This document shows positions 1-6,918 of a stretch of 15,647 nt of DNA, in pieces; the first letter of the stretch is position 1; each line of letters opens with the position of its first letter. Source of the DNA: an uncultured Clostridia bacterium (GTDB lineage Bacteria; Bacillota_A; Clostridia; Christensenellales; Borkfalkiaceae); assembly GCA_934292955.1 (NCBI GenBank), contig CAKQXZ010000050.1, forward strand, positions 1 to 15,647, read 5' to 3'. A program made the position numbers and the translations under genes. A model generated the notes under the pieces. That model did not search any database and was not told where the DNA came from. It saw nothing but the letters and a program-made list of their open reading frames with translations.

Positions 1-99
1 GACATAAAGAATAGCACCCGTTATGCGACAATGATCAGTGGGCTTGATACGGTAAAAGTTTACGAGTCTGAAGAAGAATACAATGCATCTTTGAACTAA
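1..99 (+). CDS. C-terminal end of an unidentified protein (partial)
   Basis: An open frame runs from the first base of the window to a TAA at 97-99 and encodes the last 32 residues of a protein that begins outside the window. The tail reads GLDTVKVYESEEEYNASLN. A GL(D)-x-V-x-x-Y-x-S-x-E-E ending resembles the last helix of STAS (anti-anti-sigma-like) domains, but 32 residues are too few to assign a family. The reading frame closes naturally, and no obvious terminator follows. Its relationship to the downstream sugar genes, 308 bases away, is unknown. Confidence 0.45.
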   Translation, partial: DIKNSTRYATMISGLDTVKVYESEEEYNASLN

Positions 100-274
100 G
101 ATAAATTGCTTTGTCTTTCATACAAATGTTGCGCTGACGTATTCGGCGATTATTGCCGACCGCTAAAAAACGGTTTCGGGTAATGATTTCTCGATTCGGT
201 CGCTTCAGATATCTTCGTTAAACGACTTTTCGGCAAGGTAACGAACTCATATCGACGTAATGTAAAAACTTCTA

Positions 275-375
275 TGTGGGTTCTCTTGCGGGCTGAAGCA
301 ATCCCTAAAATCGGAGTCCGTCCGCCGTGCAGGCGTTTCGACTTCTTTTGCGGGGATTGCTTCGTTTCACCCACA
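275..375. repeat. Long imperfect inverted repeat (palindromic intergenic element)
   Basis: Two nested pairs of arms match exactly: TGTGGGT (275-281) with ACCCACA (369-375), and GAAGCAATCCC (295-305) with GGGATTGCTTC (353-363). A small central hairpin is formed by CGCC (323-326) and GGCG (332-335). The whole forms a roughly 100-base cruciform or RNA hairpin ending 33 bases before the hexosaminidase start codon. It has no U-tract, so a terminator is unlikely. It may be a dispersed palindromic repeat of the genome or a structured 5' leader. No second copy is seen in this window. Confidence 0.6.
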
Positions 376-391
376 AAAACGTTGTTGTTAC

Positions 392-400
392 AAAAGGAGA
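392..400 (+). promoter_or_regulatory. Ribosome binding site that sets the hexosaminidase start
   Basis: AAAAGGAGA lies 8 bases before the ATG at 408. The open frame extends upstream to a GTG at 327, but that extension runs through the inverted repeat and has no comparable site. The ATG at 408 is therefore the chosen start. Confidence 0.8.
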
Positions 401-407
401 TTTTTTA

Positions 408-2276
408 ATGAACTGTTTACAACTCGATATAGCAAGACAAAAAGAAAGTTTGTCATTTATCGACGACTATTTCAAAAAGGCGAAAAATTGGGGATACGAT
501 ACCGTTATTCTCTATCTCGAAAACGCGGTCAGGACAAGCGTTACGGCAAACTTTTCCGTTGATGAAACCTATTCAAAAGAAGAAATAGGGCAAATCGTCG
601 GCTTCGGCTTGAAATACGGGCTTAGAGTTATTCCCGCAGTTGAAAATCTCGGCCATTTAGAAAAGTTTTTCGCTTATGAAAACTGGCGTAACGTTGCCGA
701 ATGTCAGAATGAACAAATCGACGGTCGCGGGTTCGATGCCGAGCCGTACGGTTCATGCGGGTGTCCGTCGAGCGCAAAATTGTACGAGCTTACCGATACT
801 TATATTAAAGAGGTTGTTTCGCTTTTTCCGTCCGAGTACGTGCATGCGGGGCTTGACGAAGTTTTTGATATGGGCGTGTGCGATAAATGCAAGGAAAGAA
901 TACAAAGAGGCGAAACCAAATCGGACGTTTTTTTAAAACACGTTCTGCACACTTATGAGCTTTTAAAATCGCTCGGCAAACAAATGATGATGTGGGACGA
1001 TTTCTTTGAATATGTGGATATCGTCGAAAAATTGCCGAGAGATATCATCTTGTGTAATTGGAATTACGGATATATCGATTACGAGCCGAGAGGGCATTGG
1101 ACGAACCGAATAAAAAAAGATTGGTTCAGGTTGTACGACAAACTCGGGTTCAGGTATCTCTATTGCGTTTATGCGCACAGAGCTTCGTCGCTATATAACG
1201 TAAAATCCTTTTATCGTTACGCTTCAAAACATAAACCGTTCGGCGCGATATGTACCACATGGTGCCGTCAGGATAGTTTTTATCTCGGAGCATACCCCTT
1301 TATGTCGTATTGCGGCAGTCTTTGGTCGGGTAAAACCGACGACGAACTTGCCGTTTTTACCGAGGTATTAAAAGACGAAAAACTTGCCCGCCTTTTTTCT
1401 TCGCTGTATGTCGTGGATACGGGCAGAAATACGAATGTTTCAAAAATTGCGGAGTGTCGGTATCTTTCGCTCGAGTGTTACGAAGCGCAGCTAAAAAACG
1501 CGCTTTCCGCAATAAAAGACTATGCGCCCGCAGAGAGCGAAACGGGCGATATCATATGCGATATTAAAGATTATATAACCGAGATTTACTGCGGTTTACG
1601 GCTTAACGCCGTTGCGAATAAGGCGATGGATATTTATGAGGCGGGCGGGAAAACCGACGCGCTCGTAGCCGAATTAAACGAAATATCCGATAAATACAAA
1701 AAAATATATAAAAACAAACTTATCCTCTGGAAAAAGTACAGGGGAGATATAGCAAGCGAGGGCAATGCTCTTTCCAAAAAGTATACGGGAATAATCAAAT
1801 CGATAGAAGAGCAGGCGGAAATCCTTCAAAAGAATGAAAAACGCGCTGTACTTACGCTTGAACAAATGGCGTACGACGCATACGGAACGCCGCAATGTTC
1901 CATTGTCGTTGCATATAGTACGGGTGAAGAAAACGTGTTTTCGGGCGCATTGAAGCCCTCTACCGTGGCGTTCGAACAAAGCGGTTGTTACTATCATCGA
2001 TTTGCGGTTAAACCCGAAAAAATCGATCATATTATCCTGAGCTTTTACGGTGAAAGCGCGAGTTATCCGCAATATATTTCTTACGTTTTAAACGGTGAAA
2101 AATTCTTGCCCGAAACGGTTGCAAAGGTTTGCGGATACGTTTATAACGAACAAAATTTGACTAAGAATGATACTCGTTTTGCCGTGTTCGGCTCGGATGA
2201 CGGGCAAAAACATTTTGACGATATAACGCTTGCAAAAGAGAAAAACAAGGTTAAAATAACCTTCAAAAAATTATAA
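408..2276 (+). CDS. GH20-like beta-N-acetylhexosaminidase, intracellular
   Basis: This 622-residue protein probably releases terminal GlcNAc or GalNAc from beta-linked oligosaccharides in the cytoplasm. The TIM-barrel part (about residues 1-330) carries the family signature HAGLDEV at 146-152. D150-E151 form the expected acid pair: Asp polarises the substrate acetamido group and Glu is the general acid. An active-site Trp block, MMMWDDF, lies at 193-199. A CxxC pair (C158, C161) follows the catalytic motif. The variant resembles HEXDC-type GH20 proteins more than classic secreted ones. Residues 340-480 look helical, and 490-622 look like a beta-rich accessory domain with no family I recognise. 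No signal peptide is visible. It is followed after one base by nagB, so it probably supplies GlcNAc to nagB/nagA. Exact substrate is unknown; the GH20-type call is fairly firm from the DE motif. Confidence 0.82.
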   Translation: MNCLQLDIARQKESLSFIDDYFKKAKNWGYDTVILYLENAVRTSVTANFSVDETYSKEEIGQIVGFGLKYGLRVIPAVENLGHLEKFFAYENWRNVAECQNEQIDGRGFDAEPYGSCGCPSSAKLYELTDTYIKEVVSLFPSEYVHAGLDEVFDMGVCDKCKERIQRGETKSDVFLKHVLHTYELLKSLGKQMMMWDDFFEYVDIVEKLPRDIILCNWNYGYIDYEPRGHWTNRIKKDWFRLYDKLGFRYLYCVYAHRASSLYNVKSFYRYASKHKPFGAICTTWCRQDSFYLGAYPFMSYCGSLWSGKTDDELAVFTEVLKDEKLARLFSSLYVVDTGRNTNVSKIAECRYLSLECYEAQLKNALSAIKDYAPAESETGDIICDIKDYITEIYCGLRLNAVANKAMDIYEAGGKTDALVAELNEISDKYKKIYKNKLILWKKYRGDIASEGNALSKKYTGIIKSIEEQAEILQKNEKRAVLTLEQMAYDAYGTPQCSIVVAYSTGEENVFSGALKPSTVAFEQSGCYYHRFAVKPEKIDHIILSFYGESASYPQYISYVLNGEKFLPETVAKVCGYVYNEQNLTKNDTRFAVFGSDDGQKHFDDITLAKEKNKVKITFKKL

Positions 2277-2277
2277 A

Positions 2278-3036
2278 ATGAAAACGTTTGTAAAAGATAA
2301 ATTACATATAGAAATATTTGAAAACAGGACGCTTATGGGCAAAGCCGCGGCAAAAGATATTTCGGCTAAAATAAAAGAATTGCTTGCCGAAAAGCAGGAA
2401 ATCAATATGATTTTTGCCGCCGCGCCGTCGCAAAACGATGTTCTGAAAGCGTTGGTCGAAGATAAAAACATAGAGTGGAACAGGGTAAACGCTTACCATA
2501 TGGACGAATATATCGGTCTTGATAAAAACGCCCCGCAGGGTTTCGGCAATTTCCTAAAAGCACATATTTTCGGGCTTGTTCCCTTCAAAAGCGTTAATTA
2601 TATAGATATAACTGCAATCGATCCCGAAAAAGAAGCCGAAAGATACGGAAAACTGTTAAAAGAAAACCCGACCGATATAGTCGTGATGGGTATCGGTGAA
2701 AACGGGCATATCGCATTTAACGATCCCGACGTTGCCGATTTCAACGATAAAAAGGTTGTTAAACCTGTTAAGCTTGACGAAATTTGCCGCAATCAGCAGG
2801 TGAACGACGGCTGTTTTAAGACGATTGACGAAGTGCCTACGCACGCAATGACTTTGACTGTTCCCACGCTTGTAGCAGCTCCGTGGCTGTTTTGTATAGT
2901 TCCCGCAGCGACAAAGGCTAAAGCGGTTTACGAAACTATAAACGGCAGTATAGACGAGCATTGTCCTGCGAGCATTTTAAGAACGAGAGATAACGCGAAA
3001 TTATATCTCGACGATAAGAGTTCGGCGCTACTATGA
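2278..3036 (+). CDS. nagB: Glucosamine-6-phosphate deaminase NagB
   Basis: NagB converts glucosamine-6-phosphate to fructose-6-phosphate and ammonia, the last step of amino-sugar entry into glycolysis. The 252-residue product carries HMDEY at 74-78 (D76 matches the catalytic Asp72 of E. coli), GENGHIAFNDP at 140-150 (H144 matches His143), and a C-terminal block CPASILRTRDNAKLYLD at 229-245. The position of E. coli Glu148 is Asp (D149). This FNDP form, together with the long SALL ending, marks a sub-branch of the NagB/6-phosphogluconolactonase superfamily rather than the E. coli type. The start lies one base after the hexosaminidase stop and lacks a clear ribosome binding site, suggesting translational coupling. 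The stop overlaps the nagA start (ATGA). Confidence 0.9.
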   Translation: MKTFVKDKLHIEIFENRTLMGKAAAKDISAKIKELLAEKQEINMIFAAAPSQNDVLKALVEDKNIEWNRVNAYHMDEYIGLDKNAPQGFGNFLKAHIFGLVPFKSVNYIDITAIDPEKEAERYGKLLKENPTDIVVMGIGENGHIAFNDPDVADFNDKKVVKPVKLDEICRNQQVNDGCFKTIDEVPTHAMTLTVPTLVAAPWLFCIVPAATKAKAVYETINGSIDEHCPASILRTRDNAKLYLDDKSSALL

Positions 3037-4196
3037 TAGAGATTAAAAGCGATAAAATAATAACCCCGAACGGCTTGAAATCGGGGTATGTATATATCGA
3101 TAACGGGCTTATAGACGGCTTTTTTGAAAAACAAAGAACCGATATCGCTTGCAAAGAGCATTATGATTTTTCGGGTAAATACGTATCGCCCGGGTTTATA
3201 GATCTGCACACTCACGGCGCAGGCGGTTATCCGTTTATAAACTGTAGCGAAGACGACGTAATAAACGCATGCAATTTTCACTTGAAACATGGCACGACGA
3301 GTATTATGCCGGCAGTTACGGCAGGCGCATTCGATACAATGCGGGAAGCCGTAGCGAAAATAGCCGCAGTCAAGCGAGAAAACAAAGCTAAAAGCAACAT
3401 AATCGGAGCACATTTAGAAGGGCCGTATTTATCAGCAAAACAGTGCGGCGCGCAGTGTCCTAAATTCATAACAAAACCGAAAAAGTCTGACTATAAGTCG
3501 ATTATCGAAGAGTTCGGCGACTGCATAGCGCGTTGGACTTTCGCACCCGAAAACGACGAAAAAGGCGAGTTCTGCAAATATTTAACGGAACACGGCATAA
3601 TCGCATCGGCCGGGCATACCGACGCTAAATACGAAGATATGAAAACAGCAATCGAAAACGGATGCAATCTCGTAACGCACTTATATTCGTGTACCTCCAC
3701 GGTAACGCGTGACCACGGTTTCCGTTCGCTCGGCGTAATTGAAAGTACGTTTTTGCGCGATGAACTTTGTGCCGAAATAATAGCTGACGGAAAACATTTG
3801 CCGCCTGAACTGATTAAGATGATTGTAAAAATCAAAGGCGTGGACAAAACCTTGCTTTGTACCGACAGTTTGGCAATAGCGGGAACGGATATAAAAGAAG
3901 GCGTGATGAGCGGCACGGAATTTATCGTAGAGGACGGAGTTTGCAAGCTCAAGGACCGTTCGGCATTTGCGGGCAGTATCGCCACAGCCGACCGCCTTGT
4001 GCGGGTAATGACAAAAGAATGCGGTTATGATATAGTAACCGCGGTAAAAATGATTACAAAAACACCCGCGAAAATCGCAAAAATTAATGCGGGCAGTATA
4101 GAAAAAGGCAAACGAGCCGATATTATCGTATTTGACGAGGATATAATTATAGAGATTGTTTTCGTCGGCGGAGAAAAAGAATATGGAATTAGCTGA
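3033..4196 (+). CDS. nagA: N-acetylglucosamine-6-phosphate deacetylase NagA
   Basis: NagA removes acetate from GlcNAc-6-phosphate to give the NagB substrate. The 387-residue protein is a full-length amidohydrolase-superfamily deacetylase. Visible metal and catalytic residues are HTHGAGG (H59, H61), HLEGP (E129), AGHTD (H195), THLY (H216) and CTDS (D278, catalytic Asp). H59 and H61 give the HxH motif seen in the Bacillus enzyme, which binds a two-metal centre, unlike the QxN of E. coli NagA. The usual family HLFNAM block is divergent here (HLYSCTSTV). The start shares ATGA with the nagB stop, so the two are translationally coupled. No GlcNAc kinase or PTS is in the window, so GlcNAc-6-P must be made elsewhere. 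Confidence 0.92.
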   Translation: MIEIKSDKIITPNGLKSGYVYIDNGLIDGFFEKQRTDIACKEHYDFSGKYVSPGFIDLHTHGAGGYPFINCSEDDVINACNFHLKHGTTSIMPAVTAGAFDTMREAVAKIAAVKRENKAKSNIIGAHLEGPYLSAKQCGAQCPKFITKPKKSDYKSIIEEFGDCIARWTFAPENDEKGEFCKYLTEHGIIASAGHTDAKYEDMKTAIENGCNLVTHLYSCTSTVTRDHGFRSLGVIESTFLRDELCAEIIADGKHLPPELIKMIVKIKGVDKTLLCTDSLAIAGTDIKEGVMSGTEFIVEDGVCKLKDRSAFAGSIATADRLVRVMTKECGYDIVTAVKMITKTPAKIAKINAGSIEKGKRADIIVFDEDIIIEIVFVGGEKEYGIS

Positions 4197-4331
4197 TAAA
4201 ACGGTGGTCTTTCTTGACGACAGCATAACGGCAAAGGTTCGGTCGTTATTACTAAGCTATCTGCAATAAACGTTTGCGTGGGGCATAATTCCGTATCGGA
4301 TAAATTTTTAACTAATCTCATCGACGAGTAA
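4183..4331 (+). pseudogene. Probable remnant of an SGNH/GDSL hydrolase gene
   Basis: A short frame starts at the ATG at 4183 inside the end of nagA, with GGAG at 4170-4173 as a ribosome binding site, and stops at 4267-4269 after 28 residues. Its start reads KTVVFLDDSIT, close to block I of SGNH hydrolases (VVFLGDSIT), with the oxyanion-side Gly changed to Asp. Moving to another frame near 4230, the sequence continues INVCVGHNSVSDKFLTNLID to a stop at 4329-4331, resembling the next conserved region of these enzymes (NxGxSGDTTxxLL). The pieces together span about 50 residues of a family that is normally about 200, so this looks like a frameshifted, truncated gene. Only short motifs support it; the 28-codon frame could also be translated as a small peptide. 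Confidence 0.42.
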
Positions 4332-4345
4332 ACGGAGTAAATTAA

Positions 4346-5653
4346 ATGAAGAAAATTAAGGCAATTTTATTGGGAGCGGGCAACAGAGGTATGGTTTACG
4401 CCGATTATTCGCTTACAAATCCCGAAGAACTCGAAATCGTTGCGGCTGTAGATACAGACAAGAACCATCTAAACGAAGCAAAAGCAAAATACAATTTGTC
4501 CGACGATGCGGTTTTTTCCGATCTTGATGAATGTCTGGCGAAAAATATAACCGCCGACGCGGTAATCAATGCGACCATGGACGAAGCGCACTACGAGACA
4601 ACTATGAAGATTATCGCCGCCGGTTACGACATAATTCTTGAAAAACCCGTCACGAACAATAAAAAGGAACTGCTTGATATTCAGCGTGCAGCCAACAAAA
4701 AAGGCGTAAAAATAATAGTTTGCCATGTTTTGCGTTACGCGCCGTATTATCGTACGGCGAAAGAACTTATAGCGGGCGGCGCGATAGGAAAAGTTTTAAC
4801 CATAGAGATGAACGAACACGTTTGGATCGCACATTTTCTTGATAGTTTCGTACGCGGAAAGTGGGGTATGGAAAGCGAATGCGGTTCGGGATTTTTACTG
4901 CAAAAATCATGTCACGATACCGATCTTATTTGCTGGCTGCATAACGAATCCGAACCGCGTTATGTATCGAGTTTCGGCGCGCGCGCTTTGTTTATACCCG
5001 AAAATGCCCCCGACGGAGCGACCGAATACTGCTATAACTGTCCGCACAGTGCGACTTGCTTGTATTCTGCACAAAAAGTTCATCTAGAGTTCGACTCTTT
5101 ACCATTCCAGACATGGGCGGGCATAGGTAAGCCTATAGACGAAATAACCAAAGAAGAAAAGGAAGAGTTTTTGAAAAAAGATCGTTACGGCAAATGCGCG
5201 TACACCTGCGGCGGCGATATAGTCGACAGGCAAACGCTCATGACTATTTTTGAAGACGGCGTTACGGCTACTTTCACAATGGTTGGCGGTACGAGCAAAG
5301 CTGGCAGATATTTACATATTATCGGCACGAAAGGCGAGATAGAAGGGCATCTCGAAGACGATAAATTTATTTTGAGAAAATTCGATCGTTCGGGCAAGAA
5401 TTTCGGATACAACGAAGAAATAATCGACGTTTCGGGTAACGTTAAAAATCATTCTAAATACGCGGGGCACGGCGGCGGCGATTATTTGCTTGTCCATGAT
5501 GCGCTGGCGTATATCAGGGGCGACGGAGCGTCGGTTTCCGTAACCGATATAAACGATTCGGTCAACGGTCATTGCCTCGTGTTTGCCGCGGAAGAAGCCC
5601 GCAAAAATTTGAAAGTAGTCGACTTTAAGGAGTTTAAAAATGAAAACAAATAA
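4346..5653 (+). CDS. Gfo/Idh/MocA family NAD(P)-dependent oxidoreductase with cysteine cluster
   Basis: This 435-residue protein is a sugar or sugar-derivative dehydrogenase by family. The Rossmann motif GAGNRG is at 10-15, the family EKP motif at 99-101, and a probable catalytic His in KSCHDTD (K187, H190, D191). An insert after the catalytic region carries C229, C232 and C238 (CxxCx5C), then C284 and C288 before DIVDRQ. This pattern recurs in one branch of the family and looks like a metal site, although no ligand is proven. The protein is longer than the usual 330-390 residues because of this insert. The start has GGAG at 4334-4337, eight bases upstream. It overlaps the amidohydrolase downstream by 14 bases, so the two are probably made together. 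The substrate cannot be read from sequence. Confidence 0.88.
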   Translation: MKKIKAILLGAGNRGMVYADYSLTNPEELEIVAAVDTDKNHLNEAKAKYNLSDDAVFSDLDECLAKNITADAVINATMDEAHYETTMKIIAAGYDIILEKPVTNNKKELLDIQRAANKKGVKIIVCHVLRYAPYYRTAKELIAGGAIGKVLTIEMNEHVWIAHFLDSFVRGKWGMESECGSGFLLQKSCHDTDLICWLHNESEPRYVSSFGARALFIPENAPDGATEYCYNCPHSATCLYSAQKVHLEFDSLPFQTWAGIGKPIDEITKEEKEEFLKKDRYGKCAYTCGGDIVDRQTLMTIFEDGVTATFTMVGGTSKAGRYLHIIGTKGEIEGHLEDDKFILRKFDRSGKNFGYNEEIIDVSGNVKNHSKYAGHGGGDYLLVHDALAYIRGDGASVSVTDINDSVNGHCLVFAAEEARKNLKVVDFKEFKNENK

Positions 5654-6728
5654 ATATATCGATTCGCACGTACATATTTCAATGGATTTTCCGCTTTGCG
5701 AAAGCGAACAAGCATTCAGATGGTTTAACGAGGCGGGGCATATCGAAAGAACCAATTTTCTTGCGTTGAACGCACACACGTTTTTTCAGGAAACTCAGCT
5801 CGATAACAGCAAGTGCCTTTATTTAAAAAACGCTTTCGCGCCGTACGGGTATGCGGGGTATTGTCTTGATTACAGAAAACCGCCAGTTACGCCGGAGGGG
5901 TTTCTTGAACAAATTCAGCTTGCGGTAAAAGCGGGCTTCGATTGTTGGAAAATTATCGAGTCAAAACCGAATGCTCAAAGCGTGTGGAAGCATAGAATAG
6001 ACGAACCGCTGTACGAACTCGCTTTTGCCTATGCCGAAAAAATCGGTTTGCCCATAATTATTCACGTCGGCGATCCGATCGGTATGTGGGAGGATGATTA
6101 TAAAACGGGGTATCTTGCCAAAGAAGAGTATCAGGATCAGGCGTTGAACGTTCTAAAAAAACACCCGAACCTTATTCTCACGTTCGCTCACTTCGGCTTT
6201 TTTTGCGATCGCCCCGAGTTTGTAGAAGAACTTATCGCTACATATAAGGGCGTTCATTTCGATAACGTTCCGGGTCCCGAAGAATATTTCGTAATAGCTA
6301 AAAACCCGAAAAAGTGGAAAGAAATCATGGAAAATCATTCCGACAGATTTATTTTCGGCACGGACAGAGGCAACCATGGTACGGCAGGTTTTACTAAAGA
6401 AGAATATTTCAAAAATTACCCCGAAACCGTTACTTATGAAATAAATTTGTTAACCAAAAAAGGCGAGTATGACGGAAGACATCCGTTCCCGGGGCTTGAA
6501 GAACATTGGGGCACGGTTTTGTACGGACTTGATTTATCCGACGAAGCGTTCAATAACATAGTTTACAACAATTTTATGCGAATTTACGGCGAACCGAAGC
6601 CTATAAATTTTGAATGCTTATACGAAATCGCAAAGCACGAATTCGCTTTACCGTCAAAAAGTCCGTACCTTAAAGAGGACTTTGAAAAGATAAAAGAAAC
6701 GTGTAAAGCCCATGGCGTAAAAATTTGA
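5640..6728 (+). CDS. Amidohydrolase family protein (Amidohydro_2), possible sugar lactonase
   Basis: The 362-residue protein is a metal-dependent TIM-barrel hydrolase or lyase. Metal-site residues are visible: DSHVH at 8-12 (H10, H12), IIIHVGDP (H142), FAHFG (H184) and FGTDRG (D242). This set fits the Amidohydro_2 group, which includes sugar lactonases, uronate-related enzymes and decarboxylases. There is no signal peptide. AAGGAG at 5627-5632 supports the ATG at 5640, inside the end of the oxidoreductase gene. Coupling to a dehydrogenase makes hydrolysis of a lactone product an attractive idea, but this is inference; deacetylation or another hydrolysis is equally possible. The catalytic-site assignment is firm; the substrate is not known. 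Confidence 0.8.
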   Translation: MKTNKYIDSHVHISMDFPLCESEQAFRWFNEAGHIERTNFLALNAHTFFQETQLDNSKCLYLKNAFAPYGYAGYCLDYRKPPVTPEGFLEQIQLAVKAGFDCWKIIESKPNAQSVWKHRIDEPLYELAFAYAEKIGLPIIIHVGDPIGMWEDDYKTGYLAKEEYQDQALNVLKKHPNLILTFAHFGFFCDRPEFVEELIATYKGVHFDNVPGPEEYFVIAKNPKKWKEIMENHSDRFIFGTDRGNHGTAGFTKEEYFKNYPETVTYEINLLTKKGEYDGRHPFPGLEEHWGTVLYGLDLSDEAFNNIVYNNFMRIYGEPKPINFECLYEIAKHEFALPSKSPYLKEDFEKIKETCKAHGVKI

Positions 6729-6761
6729 TTGCGCAACAGCGAATAAAAAGCTATAATACAA

Positions 6762-6791
6762 TCGAGAAAACTTGCTTGCAAGGGATTTCGA
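6762..6791. repeat. Short palindrome in the 6729-6918 gap
   Basis: CTTGC (6771-6775) and GCAAG (6778-6782) are separated by two bases, and flanking TCGA copies (6762-6765 and 6788-6791) pair across five-base internal loops. It starts 33 bases after the amidohydrolase stop. It has no following T-run, so I do not call it a terminator. Confidence 0.4.
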
Positions 6792-6817
6792 GCGCAGTAT
6801 TAGAACATAAACGGCGG

Positions 6818-6875
6818 TTTGGCAAAGCCAAAGCTCAACGCAACAACAGTTGCGGACAAAATTATATTTTGTCCG
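6818..6875. repeat. Three consecutive hairpins before the DUF4838 gene
   Basis: Three perfect stems follow one another: TTTGGC/GCCAAA (6818-6832), CGCAAC/GTTGCG (6839-6854) and CGGACAAAAT/ATTTTGTCCG (6853-6875, ten pairs, three-base loop). The second and third share bases 6853-6854, so at most they stack or compete. The last stem ends 43 bases before the start codon and is not followed by a T-run. It could be an RNA leader that controls the downstream gene, an mRNA-stabilising structure, or a copy of a dispersed palindromic repeat. Confidence 0.6.
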
Positions 6876-6909
6876 GTTTCAATGTTATAAAAAATCAGTA
6901 ACTCTTATC

Positions 6910-6915
6910 GGAGGA
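6910..6915 (+). promoter_or_regulatory. Ribosome binding site that sets the DUF4838 gene start
   Basis: GGAGGA lies three bases before the ATG at 6919. The frame stays open upstream to a TTG at 6850, but that TTG lies inside the hairpins and has no binding site. The ATG at 6919 is therefore preferred. Confidence 0.75.
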
Positions 6916-6918
6916 TAT

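Larger units (their letters stand above)
100..407. other. Intergenic region upstream of the GlcNAc module
   Basis: This 308-base gap has no convincing gene. It holds a small stem (TCGGC 143-147 with GCCGA 155-159), the long inverted repeat at 275-375, and the ribosome binding site of the next gene. I could not find a convincing -35/-10 pair. The promoter of the hexosaminidase-nagB-nagA unit is presumably here but is not resolved. A minus-strand open frame covers much of it, but it is rich in basic residues, matches no family I know, and overlaps the repeat, so I do not call it a gene. Confidence 0.6.

Noticed and set aside
150..374. Minus-strand open frame of 74 codons
   Set aside because: It overlaps the inverted repeat, is highly basic with low-information composition, has no recognised domain, and sits in a gap where all neighbours run the other way.
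327..407. Upstream extension of the hexosaminidase to a GTG
   Set aside because: It adds 27 residues encoded by the inverted repeat. The strong binding site at 392-400 fits the ATG at 408.
1674..4321. Many minus-strand open frames opposite the hexosaminidase, nagB and nagA genes
   Set aside because: They mirror well-recognised enzymes in the sense strand, have no domains of their own and no binding sites.
6850..6918. Upstream extension of the DUF4838 protein to a TTG
   Set aside because: The added residues are encoded by a ten-pair hairpin, and no binding site precedes the TTG. GGAGGA fits the ATG at 6919.
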